Part shown: piece by piece, positions 23,204 through 36,312 of the stretch
Position numbering within the stretch: position 1 is the stretch's first letter
Layout of the letters: every line of letters begins with the position of its first letter
NCBI GenBank assembly: GCA_025435555.1
Contig: JAIWWG010000040.1
Coordinates: forward strand, 186,001 to 250,000
DNA from: Chytriomyces cf. hyalinus JEL632
Lineage: Eukaryota; Chytridiomycota; Chytridiomycetes; Chytridiales; Chytriomycetaceae
Reading direction: 5' to 3'
DNA: 64,000 nt
The notes under the pieces: model-generated
The model's input: the letters and a program-made list of their open reading frames with translations, nothing else
Told to the model about the DNA's origin: nothing
Databases searched by the model: none
Made by a program: the position numbers and the translations under genes

Positions 23204-24310
23204 ATGACTCGTAAAAGCAACGCGCTCGACGCAATGCTTGGCGGCTGCGTCGGATATCTCGAGAGTTGTATAGGTGTGTCCCGCGTAACTGTCGGGACAG
23301 GAGATCCGCTTCCATCCACAGCGCAGGCTGTCAGACAGTGGGAATCTGCCGCGTCAGAGCGAGTTCAGTGCGGCTGTCCGGATCTCCCAACCATTCGCAT
23401 AAAAATGCCGTCAGATTTGCTCGCGTTCTATGAAATGACAGATGGTTTATCAGTGACTTGGGCGAGTCGATTCAAAGCCGCAGAGCCACCCAACCATCAA
23501 ATTCAAGGAAAGCCAATTCAACTTCGCAACGCGCTTGGAAATATACACGTGAATAAATTGGAAGCAGTCACGATGGTTCCTATTCAGGGATATGGAGCAA
23601 TCTCTCTTGATGGTGTTGATCCCCAGGCATTTGTTGGCATTGCGTTGCCTCCTGGCCCAGCATTCCTCCTGCATGATATGGGTCCAGCTATTGGAGGCGT
23701 ATGCCTTTTGTATCCCTTGCCAGTGCCGGATGATCAGCAACATCAGCTTGACAACCCCCAAATTTGGTTCTGTTCAACCCGTTCGCTGCAATGGTACCAT
23801 CTGACAAATTCATTTTCAAGCTACATGCGGCTTGCAGTTGCGCACCTTGGGATCTGCGGATGGCCGCTAATATTCACGGACATGGGGGTCCCACAAGAAG
23901 TGCTTGACTGGCTCAGTTTATATTCTCCAGCCCAGGCAAAATCGGTGCGTCATTTGAGAGCAAAACTGTTTGCCAGTGTTGCAGAAACTACCACGCATGC
24001 AACGATATCAAACGCACACTTGGCATCAACGGATAAAGCGAAGGAAGACTCGGAGTGGGATTTGGACGCGACGCGGCAAATCATCAAAAATATGCAGACA
24101 GGCAAAACTCGGAAAGCTGACGTGACTAGCAATCTCAGCATAAACAGCAATTTGAGTGTTCGCGTTGCACTGAATGGGTCACTGCCTGATGGCGCATCCA
24201 CGGCTTCATCTTCCCTCCCGCCCTCAATACCTGGCACCGTGTCTGCCAATGCCACGCCGACAAGCACAGGCATGAAAGTGGGTGGAGTATCTTCATCGCT
24301 GTTGCGGTGA
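23204..24310 (+). CDS. TPGS2: Tubulin polyglutamylase complex subunit 2
   Basis: Single exon. The first in-frame ATG is at 23174, but the one at 23204 is preferred because 23174 falls 10 bases from the divergent SDR start. The protein has the TPGS2 pattern: FYEMTDGLSVTW (about residues 65-75), a LGNIHVNKLEA block, IWFCSTRSLQWYHLTNSFSSYMRLAVAHLGICGWPLIF and LDWLSLYSPAQ, then a Ser/Thr-rich tail. TPGS2 is a non-catalytic subunit of the TTLL1 complex that adds glutamate chains to tubulin in axonemes and centrioles. Finding it means the organism makes flagella. LRRC49, a second subunit of the same complex, follows 38 bases downstream on the same strand. Confidence 0.85.
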   Translation: MTRKSNALDAMLGGCVGYLESCIGVSRVTVGTGDPLPSTAQAVRQWESAASERVQCGCPDLPTIRIKMPSDLLAFYEMTDGLSVTWASRFKAAEPPNHQIQGKPIQLRNALGNIHVNKLEAVTMVPIQGYGAISLDGVDPQAFVGIALPPGPAFLLHDMGPAIGGVCLLYPLPVPDDQQHQLDNPQIWFCSTRSLQWYHLTNSFSSYMRLAVAHLGICGWPLIFTDMGVPQEVLDWLSLYSPAQAKSVRHLRAKLFASVAETTTHATISNAHLASTDKAKEDSEWDLDATRQIIKNMQTGKTRKADVTSNLSINSNLSVRVALNGSLPDGASTASSSLPPSIPGTVSANATPTSTGMKVGGVSSSLLR

Positions 24311-24347
24311 AAGCGTTGAATAAAAAACAGAATTAAATTCAAAGTAA

Positions 24348-26714
24348 ATGCGAAAGACAAACTCGCGCGTTTCGTCCGCATCGCAATCAACGGCATCCGC
24401 AGCACTCGCAGCAACACAACGACAGGCGTGGATGGGGTTTGCCCCGCCAGAAGGAATTCGAGGGACTCAGCCGTCATCATCGCGTTCTCGCAGTGCCGAC
24501 CTTGTCAAAACAAAGCAGGACTCGGGCGTGGGAATCGATGTACCAACACACGCATTAAACAAGGAGGACATTCTTCATCAGGTACCTTGGCTGTCATTAA
24601 ATATATTGCATACACTCAGATTGCCAACCATTCTCGCTGTGTGTGCCCAGAGAAGCGATGAAGAGCGAGAGTTAAACCCAGAACGCGTCAATTTAAACCG
24701 CCAAGACCTCCGCAACTGCATTTACCTTCCCAACGAATATCGCCTCCGTTTGCTCAATTACCAATCCAATTTTATCGCACGCATCGAAAACTTGGATAAC
24801 CTCACAAACTTGGTCTTTCTGGACTTTTACAATAACAGCATCCACAAGTTGGAAGGCTTGGATCGGCTGGCGAATCTGCGTGTTTTAATGGTGCGCTATC
24901 CATGTTTCAGTGGTGGTGGTGGTGGTTGATGTACTGACACGCTGTCTCGCAGCTGGGTCGCAACAAGATTCAACGGATCCAAGGGTTGGATAAGCTTCTC
25001 AAATTGGATGTGCTCGACATTCACTCGAATCAAATATCAAAGATTGGTTCGGCGCTCGTACTCGGAAAATTACCAAAGCCAACTAAAATGAGAATCTATC
25101 CAGAAAACCTGAGCCACTTGGCGCATTTACGCGTTCTCAATTTAGAAGACAACACCATTTCATGCATGGAACGGCTTCCGTCAGCGTCGTTGGCCGAACT
25201 CAATCTCAAGCGAAACCAGGTACGCATACGCATACAACAACCACACTAGAAACTGAATGCAACAAAGAAACAAATAGATTGCAAAAGTCACCGGAGTGCA
25301 AACTTTATCCCACTTGAAACGTCTAATCCTCTCCCATAACCACCTGTCCGCGTTCGAGAACATGGTGGATCTGCTCCTTTCCCCATCACTGCTTGAACTG
25401 AGCATGGAACAGAACCCAATCACAACAGACCAGTACTACCGACTCATCCTTGCAAACCGAATCAAATCGTTGAAGTACTTGGACGGCAAACGAATCAGCG
25501 AGGAGGAAAAGCGGACAGCCACTCGCATTGCGAAACGGGAAACTGAGCGGCGAAAAGAAAGCGAGCGAGTTTTGACGCTTGCGGAGGAAAGGAAAAAGGC
25601 GATTGAAAATATTCAAGGTCGCTGGGAACGCGAAATGGAGGCTGAAAGGCGAAAGTTTCGTGGATTCGAGGATTATGTTTGTGTGGGTGATAAGGATGAT
25701 AGCGACAAGGACAAGAGAACTTTAACGAGAAAGGGACTGGGGCCGCGTGTTGGTATGCTTCGCTGTTATGTGGATTCAACTACTCACTCGCTTATTTTCG
25801 TGATCCTGCTTTCCATCAGATGAGAAGGGGGCTGGCGGACTCATGTTCACCGACAGCGGCCAAATGTTCATGTAAGTTTCTTATTCCTTCTATGATTCAG
25901 AGATAACCATTATTGGTAGGTATGGCGTAGATTCGTTGGCGTTGGGGGAAAAAGCGGACCTTTCCACAGTCACATCCCTCTCATATCAATACATTGACAT
26001 GGGCAAACTTGCCGGGTCGTTTTCTCGCCTGAAACGCGGGACTGACTTGGAGCTCATTACCTTTTCAAACAACAACATCAACTCGCTTAAAAAGGTGGAT
26101 TATGATTGACATGTCCATGAATTGAGGGCACTGAACCCACCAACAACTCCCTCTCAGATTGACCCACTCTCTGCACTATGCCTGCCACGCCCCTTCTCCG
26201 TTGTGATTGAAAACAACGCAATCACTGAATCGCCATTCTTTTTCCATTACGCGCTGTTCCGGCTAACGCGCTTCTCAAACCAAAACTTTGTCAAGACTCT
26301 GAACGGAGTCGCTGTGACACCAGAAATGGCCCAAGAAGCACAGCATCGATTTAGTAAGTTTGTTAATTTGTTGAAATGCATGTGAGCCTTGCTTGACGGA
26401 ACAGGTAAACTTGTGGCAAATGCAGGCTCTCTTCGTATTGGGAGTACTGTTGATGGTGATGCTGCATCCAAACTAGCCTTTACAGAAGCGTGCGATGATC
26501 AAGCGGGTACATCAGCGAGTGAGAAGGTGACAGCAAGTTCATGTGAGTTTGAGTTTTTCGAGGATATGGATATTCACGATGAGTACTGAACAAGCAAACA
26601 ACAACGCGTTCAGTCGTTGACGCGTTAATGAAGGACGTTGTGGAAACAAACAGGCGCAGGCATGAGTTTGACCGGCTGCTCCCTGAAGTGCTCCAGGCTT
26701 GTCTGACTGAATAA
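24348..26714 (+). CDS. LRRC49: Leucine-rich repeat subunit of tubulin polyglutamylase complex
   Basis: Ten exons: 24348-24581, 24651-24890, 24953-25046, 25104-25219, 25278-25752, 25820-25871, 25920-26094, 26158-26353, 26405-26542 and 26614-26714, giving 606 residues. After a Ser-rich start come ERELNPERVNLNRQDL and a run of SDS22-type leucine-rich repeats (LDNLTNLVFLDFYNN, LDKLLKLDVLDIHSNQISKIENL, LRVLNLEDN, LKRLILSHNHL). A charged coiled coil follows (KRTATRIAKRETERRKESERV). The C-terminal half ends in YALFRLTRFSNQNFVKTLNGVAVT. Order and motifs match LRRC49, a scaffold of the TTLL1-TPGS1-TPGS2 complex. The 57-nt intron 25047-25103 has no stop, but removing it restores a continuous repeat. 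Confidence 0.88.
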
Positions 26715-26770
26715 AGATGGCAAGAATCCATTTCAAAAGAGGCAATTGCCCATGTTTGCCAGACCACAAG

Positions 26771-27226
26771 TCACTCCGGGGCTATAATGACAACACTTCT
26801 GGGACTCATCTGAATGACCAAAAGAAGTCGTCGCTTGTCTGAGCCTCCCCTCCCATTTCCTTCTCTCAAATTGGCTCGTCCGCTCCCCTGCTTCAGCCTT
26901 ATTGGGATTCGACCCTGGATTTCTCGAGTGGCAGTCTTTCTCTCTTGTCTCACGCGTTCCCAATTGCGCCACTCAACCCATGCTGGCTTGACCAATGTTT
27001 GTGACTATAATCTCCATCTGTGTGACTGTTGCGCTGCACAGATCCGATGCAAACTCTCCATTCATGACATCCTGTTCCAATCTTCCTAGTTAACGATACC
27101 CACTGACAACCCGGCGCTTTCACTGCCCTTCGCGATTTCAAGCGTGCGTTGTTTGCTTCCGAGAGATTTCCAATAAAATAAATACTTGCACTGAAAAAGG
27201 AAGGCTGAAACATTTTGTGCGCAATG
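26771..27226 (-). repeat. SINE-like repeat, copy B, inverted relative to copy A
   Basis: The reverse complement of this stretch matches 11580-12040 almost base for base, including the A-box-like and B-box-like tRNA motifs. It sits between the LRRC49 stop and the 3' end of the RabGGTase gene. One edge carries a short insertion relative to copy A near 27190. Confidence 0.65.
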
Positions 27227-27423
27227 ACGTCAGCAGCAGAGACATTCACCTCGGCGTTTGCAGGTGTGGCTATAGAGATACAAAAGTTTCGTAAGGGTCG
27301 GGACAGGCTGGATAACTGGCACCGTGTTATTCAGCAATGCGCGCTGGAGCTGGAAGAGCGCTTTTACTTAATCACGTTGCTGGATTTAACTGGATCATAA
27401 CAAAGAACTGATCGCTTTCGTGT

Positions 27424-29649
27424 TTAATAATGAATTAAAACTCCTTCAACGTCAACCCGTTCAACTACAGCATCATTTTCAGCGACCCACACCTCTTTCA
27501 GACCTTTTCCCACCTCTAATCCTCGCAAACTTGTCAGCATGTTTTTCTTGATACTCAGTCGCTGCAAGAGAGGCATCATGTCCAACCGACGCACTCTTTG
27601 AATGAAGTTATTGTCCAAGTTCAATTCGCGGAGACATGGAAACAGAGGAATGTCAGTCAATGCATGATTGGGCAGGTTCAGAATTGTGAGGATTGGGGGA
27701 AGAAGATGTGGAGTTATGATGCGCGTAAGTTTCCATGGCGTGGGTGGGATTGCGGTTGATTCAGAAGGGGTTGGTTGTGTAAGCTTGTGGAGCGTTTGAT
27801 TCCAATGAAAGTCACTGACTGTTTGATGGTTTTGGGTTAGAGACATCAACATCCAATCGAAGCGAAAAAACGCTCACCAGTATCGCGGTAATAATGCTTT
27901 CGGTCCGGATCCAACCTTTCCAATGTATCACAAACAGAAATGGCTTCACGCACGTTGCTTTCACCCCCCAATTCTCTCAAGCAATGCACAAGCGCCATCC
28001 ACGGCCATTTACTCTCAGGCTCAAACTCAGCAAGTTCACGAATCGATGTCAGCTCACGTTCCCAAATTTCGCGCGGCTGGTACTGGTTACTTTGTAGCGT
28101 ATTGTTTGTTTGGGCGTCGGATTGGGTTGCGATGGTTCCTTCCACACGCATCGCGGTTCGAGTCGCGTCGAAAGACAAACTGACGTCTTCCAATTGAGAG
28201 TTTGATGTGGGCAGGTTGAAGCAATCTGGCTTCAAACAGATTTCGAGATTCAAAGGAGTGTCCGCTTGAGGGGCGATTATTGAGACTGACACCACATGGC
28301 TTGGTGTGATTGGAGTGTTTGTAGCGTTGTGTTCGAAGCGATATTTGGTGTCAGAGAGAATCACCTTCGATGGGTTCATCTGTCATCAATGCTGGTTATT
28401 TTACATGTACAAAAACTGGATGGAATGTCCGGCTTACCGAAACTGCCGTGTTGAAGCAAACGAATACGATGAATTTTGCATTAGAAACACGCTCTGCGAT
28501 CGCCCATTCGACAGTCAGATTCGAAGGCTCTGATGAAGAAAACGATACATTGAGCAACCAAGTTATATTTCAATCGAAATGGCTTACTTTGACCCAAAAG
28601 CCATCTCTGATACAACCAAGCACTCTGGTCGGCAGGCTCCGTATAAATAGCATTTCGCACCGTCTCGAAATCTAACAACGAAGTCAGATCGAAAAAGCCG
28701 CAGTAAACTGACAAAATTGGTCTTCGCAGGAACGCACCTTTTTGAATTATCGAATCACGTTGTTCGAAATCCTCGCCAGTCACACTCGGAATCAATCGAC
28801 TTCGATAGTGCCAGGCGCTGTAATTTGAAAAATTTTGACGAATTTTCGCGCTTGTATATTCGATTTCGGCGAGGTCTGGTAAGCGGCCTGCACTTTTGAG
28901 AACAGAGCGACGATAACTCCAGCCATGGACTGGCATGAATGAATGAACATCAGCTTAGGAAGGTGGCAGGTATAGCAGGGGCATGGTGGGAAAGACTTAC
29001 AATTGCGAGCATCAAGATCCAGCATCATTTGCGAAATTAGCAGTTCTCGATCCCAGTCCGGCGCTAACAAAGCAACAGTTCATCAGCACGCAGCAAACAT
29101 GATTTCGAATGTCAAGCTCACACGGCATATTTTCAAGAACCCAGCGTCTGTGCACCCAGAGCCAATACGACTTCGGGTGGATGCGAATGAGCTTTTCAAG
29201 CAGTTTTAAATCCTTTTTCGCAAGCAAGACACGATCCTTTTCATCACTGCCAGGATATTTTTGAATGCGACCCGGAGTTTCTTAGAATAAACGATACGCA
29301 TCCATTGTTGTATTACGTTCTTACGAGTGCGATGTGGCGAACAAGTGTGTCAGAATACGGCGGCGGTAGTTCCAGACAGTGTATGCATCTGGATTTAGCT
29401 CCACAACGGCCTGGGTTGCATCCAGTGCGGATGGATCGAATGGATCGGCCGAGTCCTGTGATTGTTGTTTGATGCAATTTCTTGTGGTCAGAGTGGTTTG
29501 CTGAAACTGGTGATTCCAATGCTTACCCGCATCGTTGCCATGACCGCCCACGTGTCAATGTATGTCTTTGTGCGCCGCTTGTTGGCTTCCGTCTCTGCGG
29601 CAGACAAGACTGCGCTGCTCTTTTTCTGGTTGTGCGAGCCATCGGCCAT
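27424..29649 (-). CDS. RABGGTA: Rab geranylgeranyltransferase alpha subunit with LRR domain
   Basis: Nine exons: 29649-29527, 29455-29325, 29246-29122, 29063-29001, 28929-28738, 28671-28588, 28529-28438, 28379-27878 and 27818-27424, giving 568 residues. Prenyltransferase alpha repeats are plain: NPDAYTVWNYRRRIL, HPKSYWLWVHRRWVLENM, DARNFHGWSYRRSVL, NFSNYSAWHYRSRL and DQSAWLYQRWLLGQ. A middle beta-rich part follows, then a helical return (WPWMALVHCLRELGG) and a C-terminal leucine-rich repeat block (LTILNLPNHALTDI, LRELNLDNNFIQRV). It would pair with the beta subunit to prenylate Rab GTPases. The middle and LRR domains are features of the animal protein and are absent from yeast Bet4. Confidence 0.92.
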
Positions 29650-29702
29650 TCTTCAGTTTATTTGCAGCGGTTAAATATATTAATATAAATATTTACGAAC
29701 AA

Positions 29703-32700
29703 ATGGACATTGTGCAGCCCCTGTTCGCAGCCGCTGCCAACGCCAATGCAGCACAACGAATGGTGTGAGTGCATGTCTGCATTCGAACGGAATGGAACGA
29801 ATTCGAAAGATGGATTACAATTAGCTAATACTGCTATCAAACAACCCAGCATCGACCGCGCGGGTCGCTGCGTGTCCGAGCATGAATGGGTCTCGCTGGT
29901 TGTCGGTCTCTCACGCGCCGCAATGCATGCGTCTGTCGCGACACCCGTGCAGGTGGCTGAGATGCTCGTGGCTATTCAAATGGACAAGAACTGCAACACA
30001 GACTCTGTTTCGCTGCCCTCGCTAGCAACTGACGCTCTGTGGCTGATGGATACTGAGATGTGCGACGAGGACCAAAGTCTGCGCCCTAGGCTGCTCGCTT
30101 TTGCAAAGAGACTTCATGTGAAATATTGCTTCTGTTTTATTCCCTTGTGCCTAAACGTGGCTTATACTCCCATCCTCAGTCTCTTGCATTTATTCCTGTC
30201 GTTATGCTATGCGAGAGACTTGACTTTGACTTTCTCGAAGCAATGGGCGTGATTCAGTCAGCGCAGGCCATGAACAGAAAGTACATTCGCACAAACACCG
30301 CTATCGTGTATAAGCAGCAGAAGTTCAATTTATTGCGCGAAGAAAGCGAAGGATTCGCCATGCTCGAAACTCATTTAGCTTCTGTCTTGCCGCCAAGCTA
30401 TCAGGTACTACATCAGTGCATTCTCCAAAATACACACACCTTAACAACGAGGTCAACAACAAGGTGTTCTGGCAAAAGTATCACTCTAAATCCGAGACGA
30501 GAGAATCCATGGCAGAGCGATACCAGTCCCATCTCGTCGAAAAAGCAACATCCGTCCTCGAACACATCACATCCCTGATTGGATACTTCGATTTGAATCC
30601 AAACAAAGTGCTGGATCTGATTCTGGACGTATTCATTGCAAATGTCGTCGACAACTGGGACTTTTTCGTTGTCCTTCTGTCGCACAGTCATTGGCAGCCG
30701 AAACCGTCTGATTCTCTCAACGGACCAGGCGTGATGGAGCCAAGCGCTGTTTTGGGACACATTTTGGGCTTTAAATTCGATTACTACAATCATGTGGCGA
30801 ATACGCATGTCACGACGCCGCAGTTGATTTGGGTCACAGCAATTTTGGTGAAACACAAACTCGTGAAGTTGGAACATGTGTATCCCCATTTGGCGCCGTT
30901 AACGGATGTTGAAATGGATGCCGAATGGACTGCGTTTAAGGAAAAGATCAATTTGGCCAAAAAAGGCGCTGGAAAGTACAAGGACACCAGTGTATGTTCG
31001 TCGGAGCTTTCCTTTTTTTCCCGGTTCATTTATCAAATTTGCTCTTATAGCTTGCAGAGGCGGGTGCATTGGGAGATGGAGGTGGTAGCGAAGCATACCA
31101 AGTCAAAGAACGCGGAAGCAACAATGAGCCCGTTCCAGCCGCATCATCGATCGCGTCCGCAGCAACTGATCCCGCATTGACCGCACCCATACCAAAACCA
31201 CGTAAAACGAACCAGAAAGCAGTGTTGGCGTCGTATTTGTTTGCAATTGGTGCTATCACTCCGGCCCGTCAAATCATTGACAAACACCCGCTTCTGATTC
31301 AAATGCATCCGGATATCGGCGAATACATGTCTCGAATTCTTCATGTCGTCATTGAACCCGTGTACAAAACTCTGCGCCCCATTCGAAGCCGCGTGAAACC
31401 CGAAATCCCAGCACATCAGCCGCCGCCCATGAACACGCTCAACTACAAGTACGCGCAAGAAGAAGCACATATCGGAAAACGTGGGGTTGTACATTACCCG
31501 AAACTGCAGTTTTTCTATGAAGCTTGGAAAGAGGGATTGCCAGCTTGCAAAGACTATGACGAAGTTGTCAAATTGTTGCGCGTTTTGCTGCCGTATATTT
31601 GCGTCACGACGGATGTTATACTTGTTTCCAAGATTGCGCGTATTGGAAAAGCTCACGTCAATAGTGTAAGTATTTTCTCACATAGCGACACTGTGAGAAA
31701 CCTTTGAACGTTGAAAATGGTTTTAGGCTCCCTCTGAAGACAAAGTTAAAAACAACTGGATGTCAATCACGTCCAAATTCCTTTTCCCTGCCCTGTCCAT
31801 GACAGATCAAAACCCCGCCCTCAGTAACGATATTTGGGGCCTGGTCAAACTATTCCCACACGACCGCCGCTACGCCCTCTACGGCGAGTGGAAACACAAA
31901 ACGTACACAACAAATCCCCTGCTTGGTGTTGCAAAAGCCGGATGTATCAGCGACGTCAAATACACCATGCGTCGACTCAGTAAAGAGACAGTGAAACGGT
32001 TTGGCAGATACGTTGGCAAAATCGCGCACGGCAATCCGACCATTGCATTCCACCACATTCTCAATCTCCTCCAAACTTACGAAAATCAAAACGCCACGGT
32101 TGTGGAAGGAAGCAAATACATGAGCGAGCTTTCGTTCGATATCGTTGCCTATACGCTGATTGAGCAGTTAAGCAGCGGAGGAAGTGATGGTGCAGGAAGT
32201 ACAGCAAAAGAGCGCATGCAACCTGGCGGTATCGGTGTGCGAACATGGCTCAAATCACTCAGTTTCTTTGCGGGTGCAATTTTCAAGAAGCATTCAATTG
32301 AAATGGGTGGATTGCTGCGATACCTGTATGCGCAGGTTGTGCACGGAAACACGCTGGATTTGGTCATTTTGCAGGAAATCGTGGCACAAATGAGCGGCAT
32401 TAAAGCCATTTGCGATGATGTGACTACAGACCAGTTTGGAGCGCTTGGTGCAGGAGAGACGCTGAAACGGGAATGTTTTGGAAATGAGCCTGTGCGCGTT
32501 TTGAAAAAGTTTTCGGCGCGGCTTTTAAAGTCGATTGTGGAAACGGATCTTGTGGTGGGTTTTGCGGTGTTGATGGGCCAGCATTGCGCTGGGAGTGTGT
32601 TTGATGAAGGGGTGGGTGAGATTAAGGTGTTGGGTTGGCTTTTGGACAATGTGAGGGGTTTTTTTTTCGGCGGTGTTTAATTGAGCATGTTGTTTACCTT

Positions 32701-35700
32701 CTGATGCTGACTAGATTCGGGCTACATTCACGCAATACTTGGACTTCGTTGTTACCAACATGGACAAAGACGCTTTCGCAGCGGCTGTACCTGCAATTGA
32801 TGTTCTTCGTGTCAGTTATGGACTCATGCCAGATGTTGCGTTTACGATTCTGAGACCAAAACTGAATACAATCCTGAAGGTAAACAAATATTTGTTTGTA
32901 TCATTCAGTCTTACTGACACCCATTCCATCTGCAGACGAAACCAGAAATCTCTGGCGAGTCCATGGAAGTTGATGGAGAAATTGCGCAACCGCAGTATCA
33001 CCCGGGGTTGGAAGGCACGATCCAAAGCGTCCGAAAAACACTCCCGAGCCAAGTTTGGGATACAATGTCACCGCACTTTTACATCACCTTTTGGCAACTC
33101 AGCTTAAGCGATATTGCGTTCCCAAAAGACAAATACTTGGCTGAAATAGCAAAACTGAAAGCCACAGTCGAAGCCCTCGCGAGAGAAAAAGGAAACGTAC
33201 CTCCCAATAATACACCAGCAAAAAGAAAGAAGGATCGGGAGCGTCATCTGGCCACCATTTTGCTGCTGGAGAAAGAAATGGAAGTGCAATCCGCCGAGTC
33301 GGCGAAAACTTTGGCGAGGCTTAAGCATGAATGCTTGACCTGGTTTCAGCCGAACGGTTAGCGCTGACTTTTGACTACATTGTTTTTTGATTCTCACTGT
33401 GTTTCTTTGCCGATAGAATCCGTTCAAGACTTGAAGGCTTTTGGATTCCAGCTCGTTGATTTGATTATTCAACACTGCTTGGTTCCTCGCTGTCTTTTCT
33501 CTCCGGCAGACGCGATTTATACTGCCAAATTCATTTATTTGGCGCACTCTTTGGGTGCTCCTAACCTGATGACCGTCCCTGTGTTTGACAAGGTTTGACA
33601 ATCTGCAACTGATTGAAACTTGTGCTCACTCATTTCCCAAATGTCGCTCTTTCAGATTTTAGACCGCAACAATCTTCAATCAATGATTTACATCTGCTCT
33701 GAAATGGAAGCAAGAAACTACGGCCGTTTCCTTTGCGAAATCCTCACCACGCTGACTCAGTGGTTCACAAAACTGCACCAATACACTCAAGAATGCATTG
33801 GCGATGGATTGCCTGGTTTCGCGCTCCGTTGGAACCCGGACGCAGACACAAGCACTCCCATAACAAAACTCCCAATCAGCGATCTCATGAAGCACGAAGA
33901 ATTCAGCAAAGTCATGTTCAAATGGCACAGTAAAATGCATCGCGCATTTACACTGTGTCTTGAAAGTGGCGAGTACGCGCAAATCACGAATGCAGTCATT
34001 GTCCTGGACAAAATCTCGGACGTTTTCCCGCTGATCCGTGAACATGCCATTCAACTGGATGAGAGTTGTCGTGGCGTGGCTGAGAAAGAAGTGGACCGTA
34101 AAGATTTAAAGCTCATGTGTACCGCGTATTCCGGGAGGTTACAAGTGATGGCACGAAAGTTGATGACAAAGGCTGCATTTCAGAATGGAGGTGTTGACCC
34201 GAATCCACAGGCTTCCCAGCCATTGGTGACGAATAGTAGAAGCTCATCGGGAATGGAAGCGCCAGGGAGAGATTTGAGAATGAGTCGAGGAATGTCGAGC
34301 GACCAATTAGACATGCGGAGTGACCGGGATAGAGGAAGTCGGGGTGACAGAGATGCAGCTGGAAGAGATACCAGAGGAGGGTCTGGGTCTGGATCTGGAG
34401 GGACACGTATTGAGTTCCAAGAGCGTCGTTCTGACAGAGACCGGGATGCCCGTGCTCCGCCTGCGCGTATCCAAGAACGCAGCGATCATCGTGACGATCG
34501 ACGCGGTGCAAACGCTGCAGTTGTTGAGGCAAAGATTGTTGAGAAAGACTCCCGCTCCTCTGTACTACCTGTCAAGGATTCTCCTCGGAGAAGTGGGCGT
34601 GATGATGCTTTTCGTTCTGGTGAAGAGACCAAGAGGGTAGAGGCCGTGCGCATCAGTGAGAAGAAGGATGATACAAGGAGGGTTGATGAAGAGGCAAAGA
34701 GAGGAGAGTCTGCACGTCCTAGTGAAAAGAAGGAAGATGGGAGGAGAGTCGATGAAGAGCCCAAGCGTGACGAGGTTAAAAAAGAGGATTTGAAGAAGGA
34801 GGAACCAAGGCGTGAGGAAGCAAAGCGTGACGATACCAAGCGTGATGAAGTCAAACGAGATGACACTAAACGCGACGATCCAAAGCGCACAGACAGACGT
34901 GACAAGGACCGAAGAGGAGACAGGGACGAGCGGCGTCAAGATGGAAGAGACGATAAAAGAACGGATCGAGACCGTGACAGAGACCGCGATGACTCACGGC
35001 GCAAGGAAAGAGGCCGAGACAGGGTCCGAACCGAAGAAAGCAGTTCTATCGCAACTTCGAATTCTCCACCTAAGGTTGTCAGCAGTTCTGTGAATGCCCC
35101 TATCGATGCACCGGCGGCTGTTGTTGAAAAGAAGGCAACAGATGATATACATCTTCGCCAGTTGCGCGAAAAACTCAAGCAAAGCAAGAATGCGGCACAT
35201 TCAACGGATGGGGAACCAAACCCGATTCCGGGCCTCCCGCCGCGTCCATCTATTTCTCTCATTGAACGCCGCCCAGAAGGACCCGACAAGGCACCTTCCC
35301 CTCCCCCTCCGCCGCCAATTGCACATAACGCCAATGTTCCGCGGGCTGACATGCAACCATCTGATACCCAACAGAAAACCGCTCCAAACGCGGGTTCTCC
35401 AGCAGAAAGACCGCGTCTTTCCATCATCGAACGTCTCGGGAAGCGGTCGGAGTCATCCACCTCGACTCCGGCCTCTACGCCAGAAAACGATCGCTCTATT
35501 CGAAAAGAGCGGGACGAAGGTGCATCACCCAAAGATCGTGGTTCTGGCGATGTTGACAGATCTCGCGACCGTTCAGACAAGGGAAGAGATGGCAGGGATC
35601 GCGGTGATCGAAGGGAGCGCAAGAATCGTGATAAGGTGCGTGCTTTTTTTTGGTTACTCTTGGTTCAAAATCCTCAAATTCTTCCTTTTAAAAACAGGAC

Positions 35701-36312
35701 GACTCTGAGCAACGAAAGCGTGATCGCGATCAATCGAATTTAGAAAGAGAACCAAAGCGACCTAAAATGGATGAGATTGAAGGGCTACCTTCAAGACCCG
35801 ATCGAAAGAGACAGTCTGACGATGCAGCGCCCGCATCTGTCGGACATGCAACTGGCGATCAAAAACTAGATCCTAAAGCTGCATCAACAGGCGGTGCTCA
35901 AAGTGCAAACTCAACCGCAATTGTGACTGACGCTGGCACTGCCGACACGACACCTGCAACAGCCGATAACGCCACTAAGCGCTTCAAGATTGATCGCTCC
36001 TCACTTGAAAACAATGCTGGTTCGCAGGAATCTGTCGCACCGCCAAGCATTGCAGAAAGACTCGGCGATCCTAGTCGTCAAGATGTTCGAGAGGGTGGAG
36101 GCGAAATGGGCCGGGGCAGGAATGGTGATGGTCGTGGAGGACGCGGTCGAGATGATCAGAGCAATAGCAGCGGCGGTTATGGCGGGCGTAACGGGGGCGG
36201 TGGTGGTCACAGACGACATGATAACCGGAATCGCGATGGTGGTGGTAACAACAGAGATGGGAACGGAAACAGAGATGGAAGAAATGACAGAAATGATCGC
36301 AAGTACCGTTAA
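29703..36312 (+). CDS. THO2: THO complex subunit 2
   Basis: A large gene with about eleven exons and roughly 1,950-2,000 residues. Good junctions are 29764/29850 and 30117/30180; introns also lie near 30404, 31000, 31665, 32650, 32880, 33358, 33592 and 35635. The edge after 30403 is uncertain. Diagnostic blocks are LCERLDFDFLEAMGVIQSAQ, YKQQKFNLLREESEGFA, LILDVF, GHILGFKFDYY, YGEWKHKTYTTNPLL, SKETVKRFGRYVGKIAHGNP and AVIVLDKISDVFPL. The last ~700 residues are Arg/Asp/Lys/Glu-rich (many KRDD/RDRD units), with proline stretches and a Gly/Arg/Asn-rich RGG-like end, typical of RNA-binding tails. THO couples transcription to mRNP packaging and export in the nucleus. Its ATG is 53 bases from the divergent RabGGTase start. 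Confidence 0.92.

Noticed and set aside
34486-35622. Long Ser/Arg-rich minus-strand frames opposite the THO2 tail
   Set aside because: Mirror images of the Arg/Asp/Lys-rich repeats of THO2 on the plus strand.
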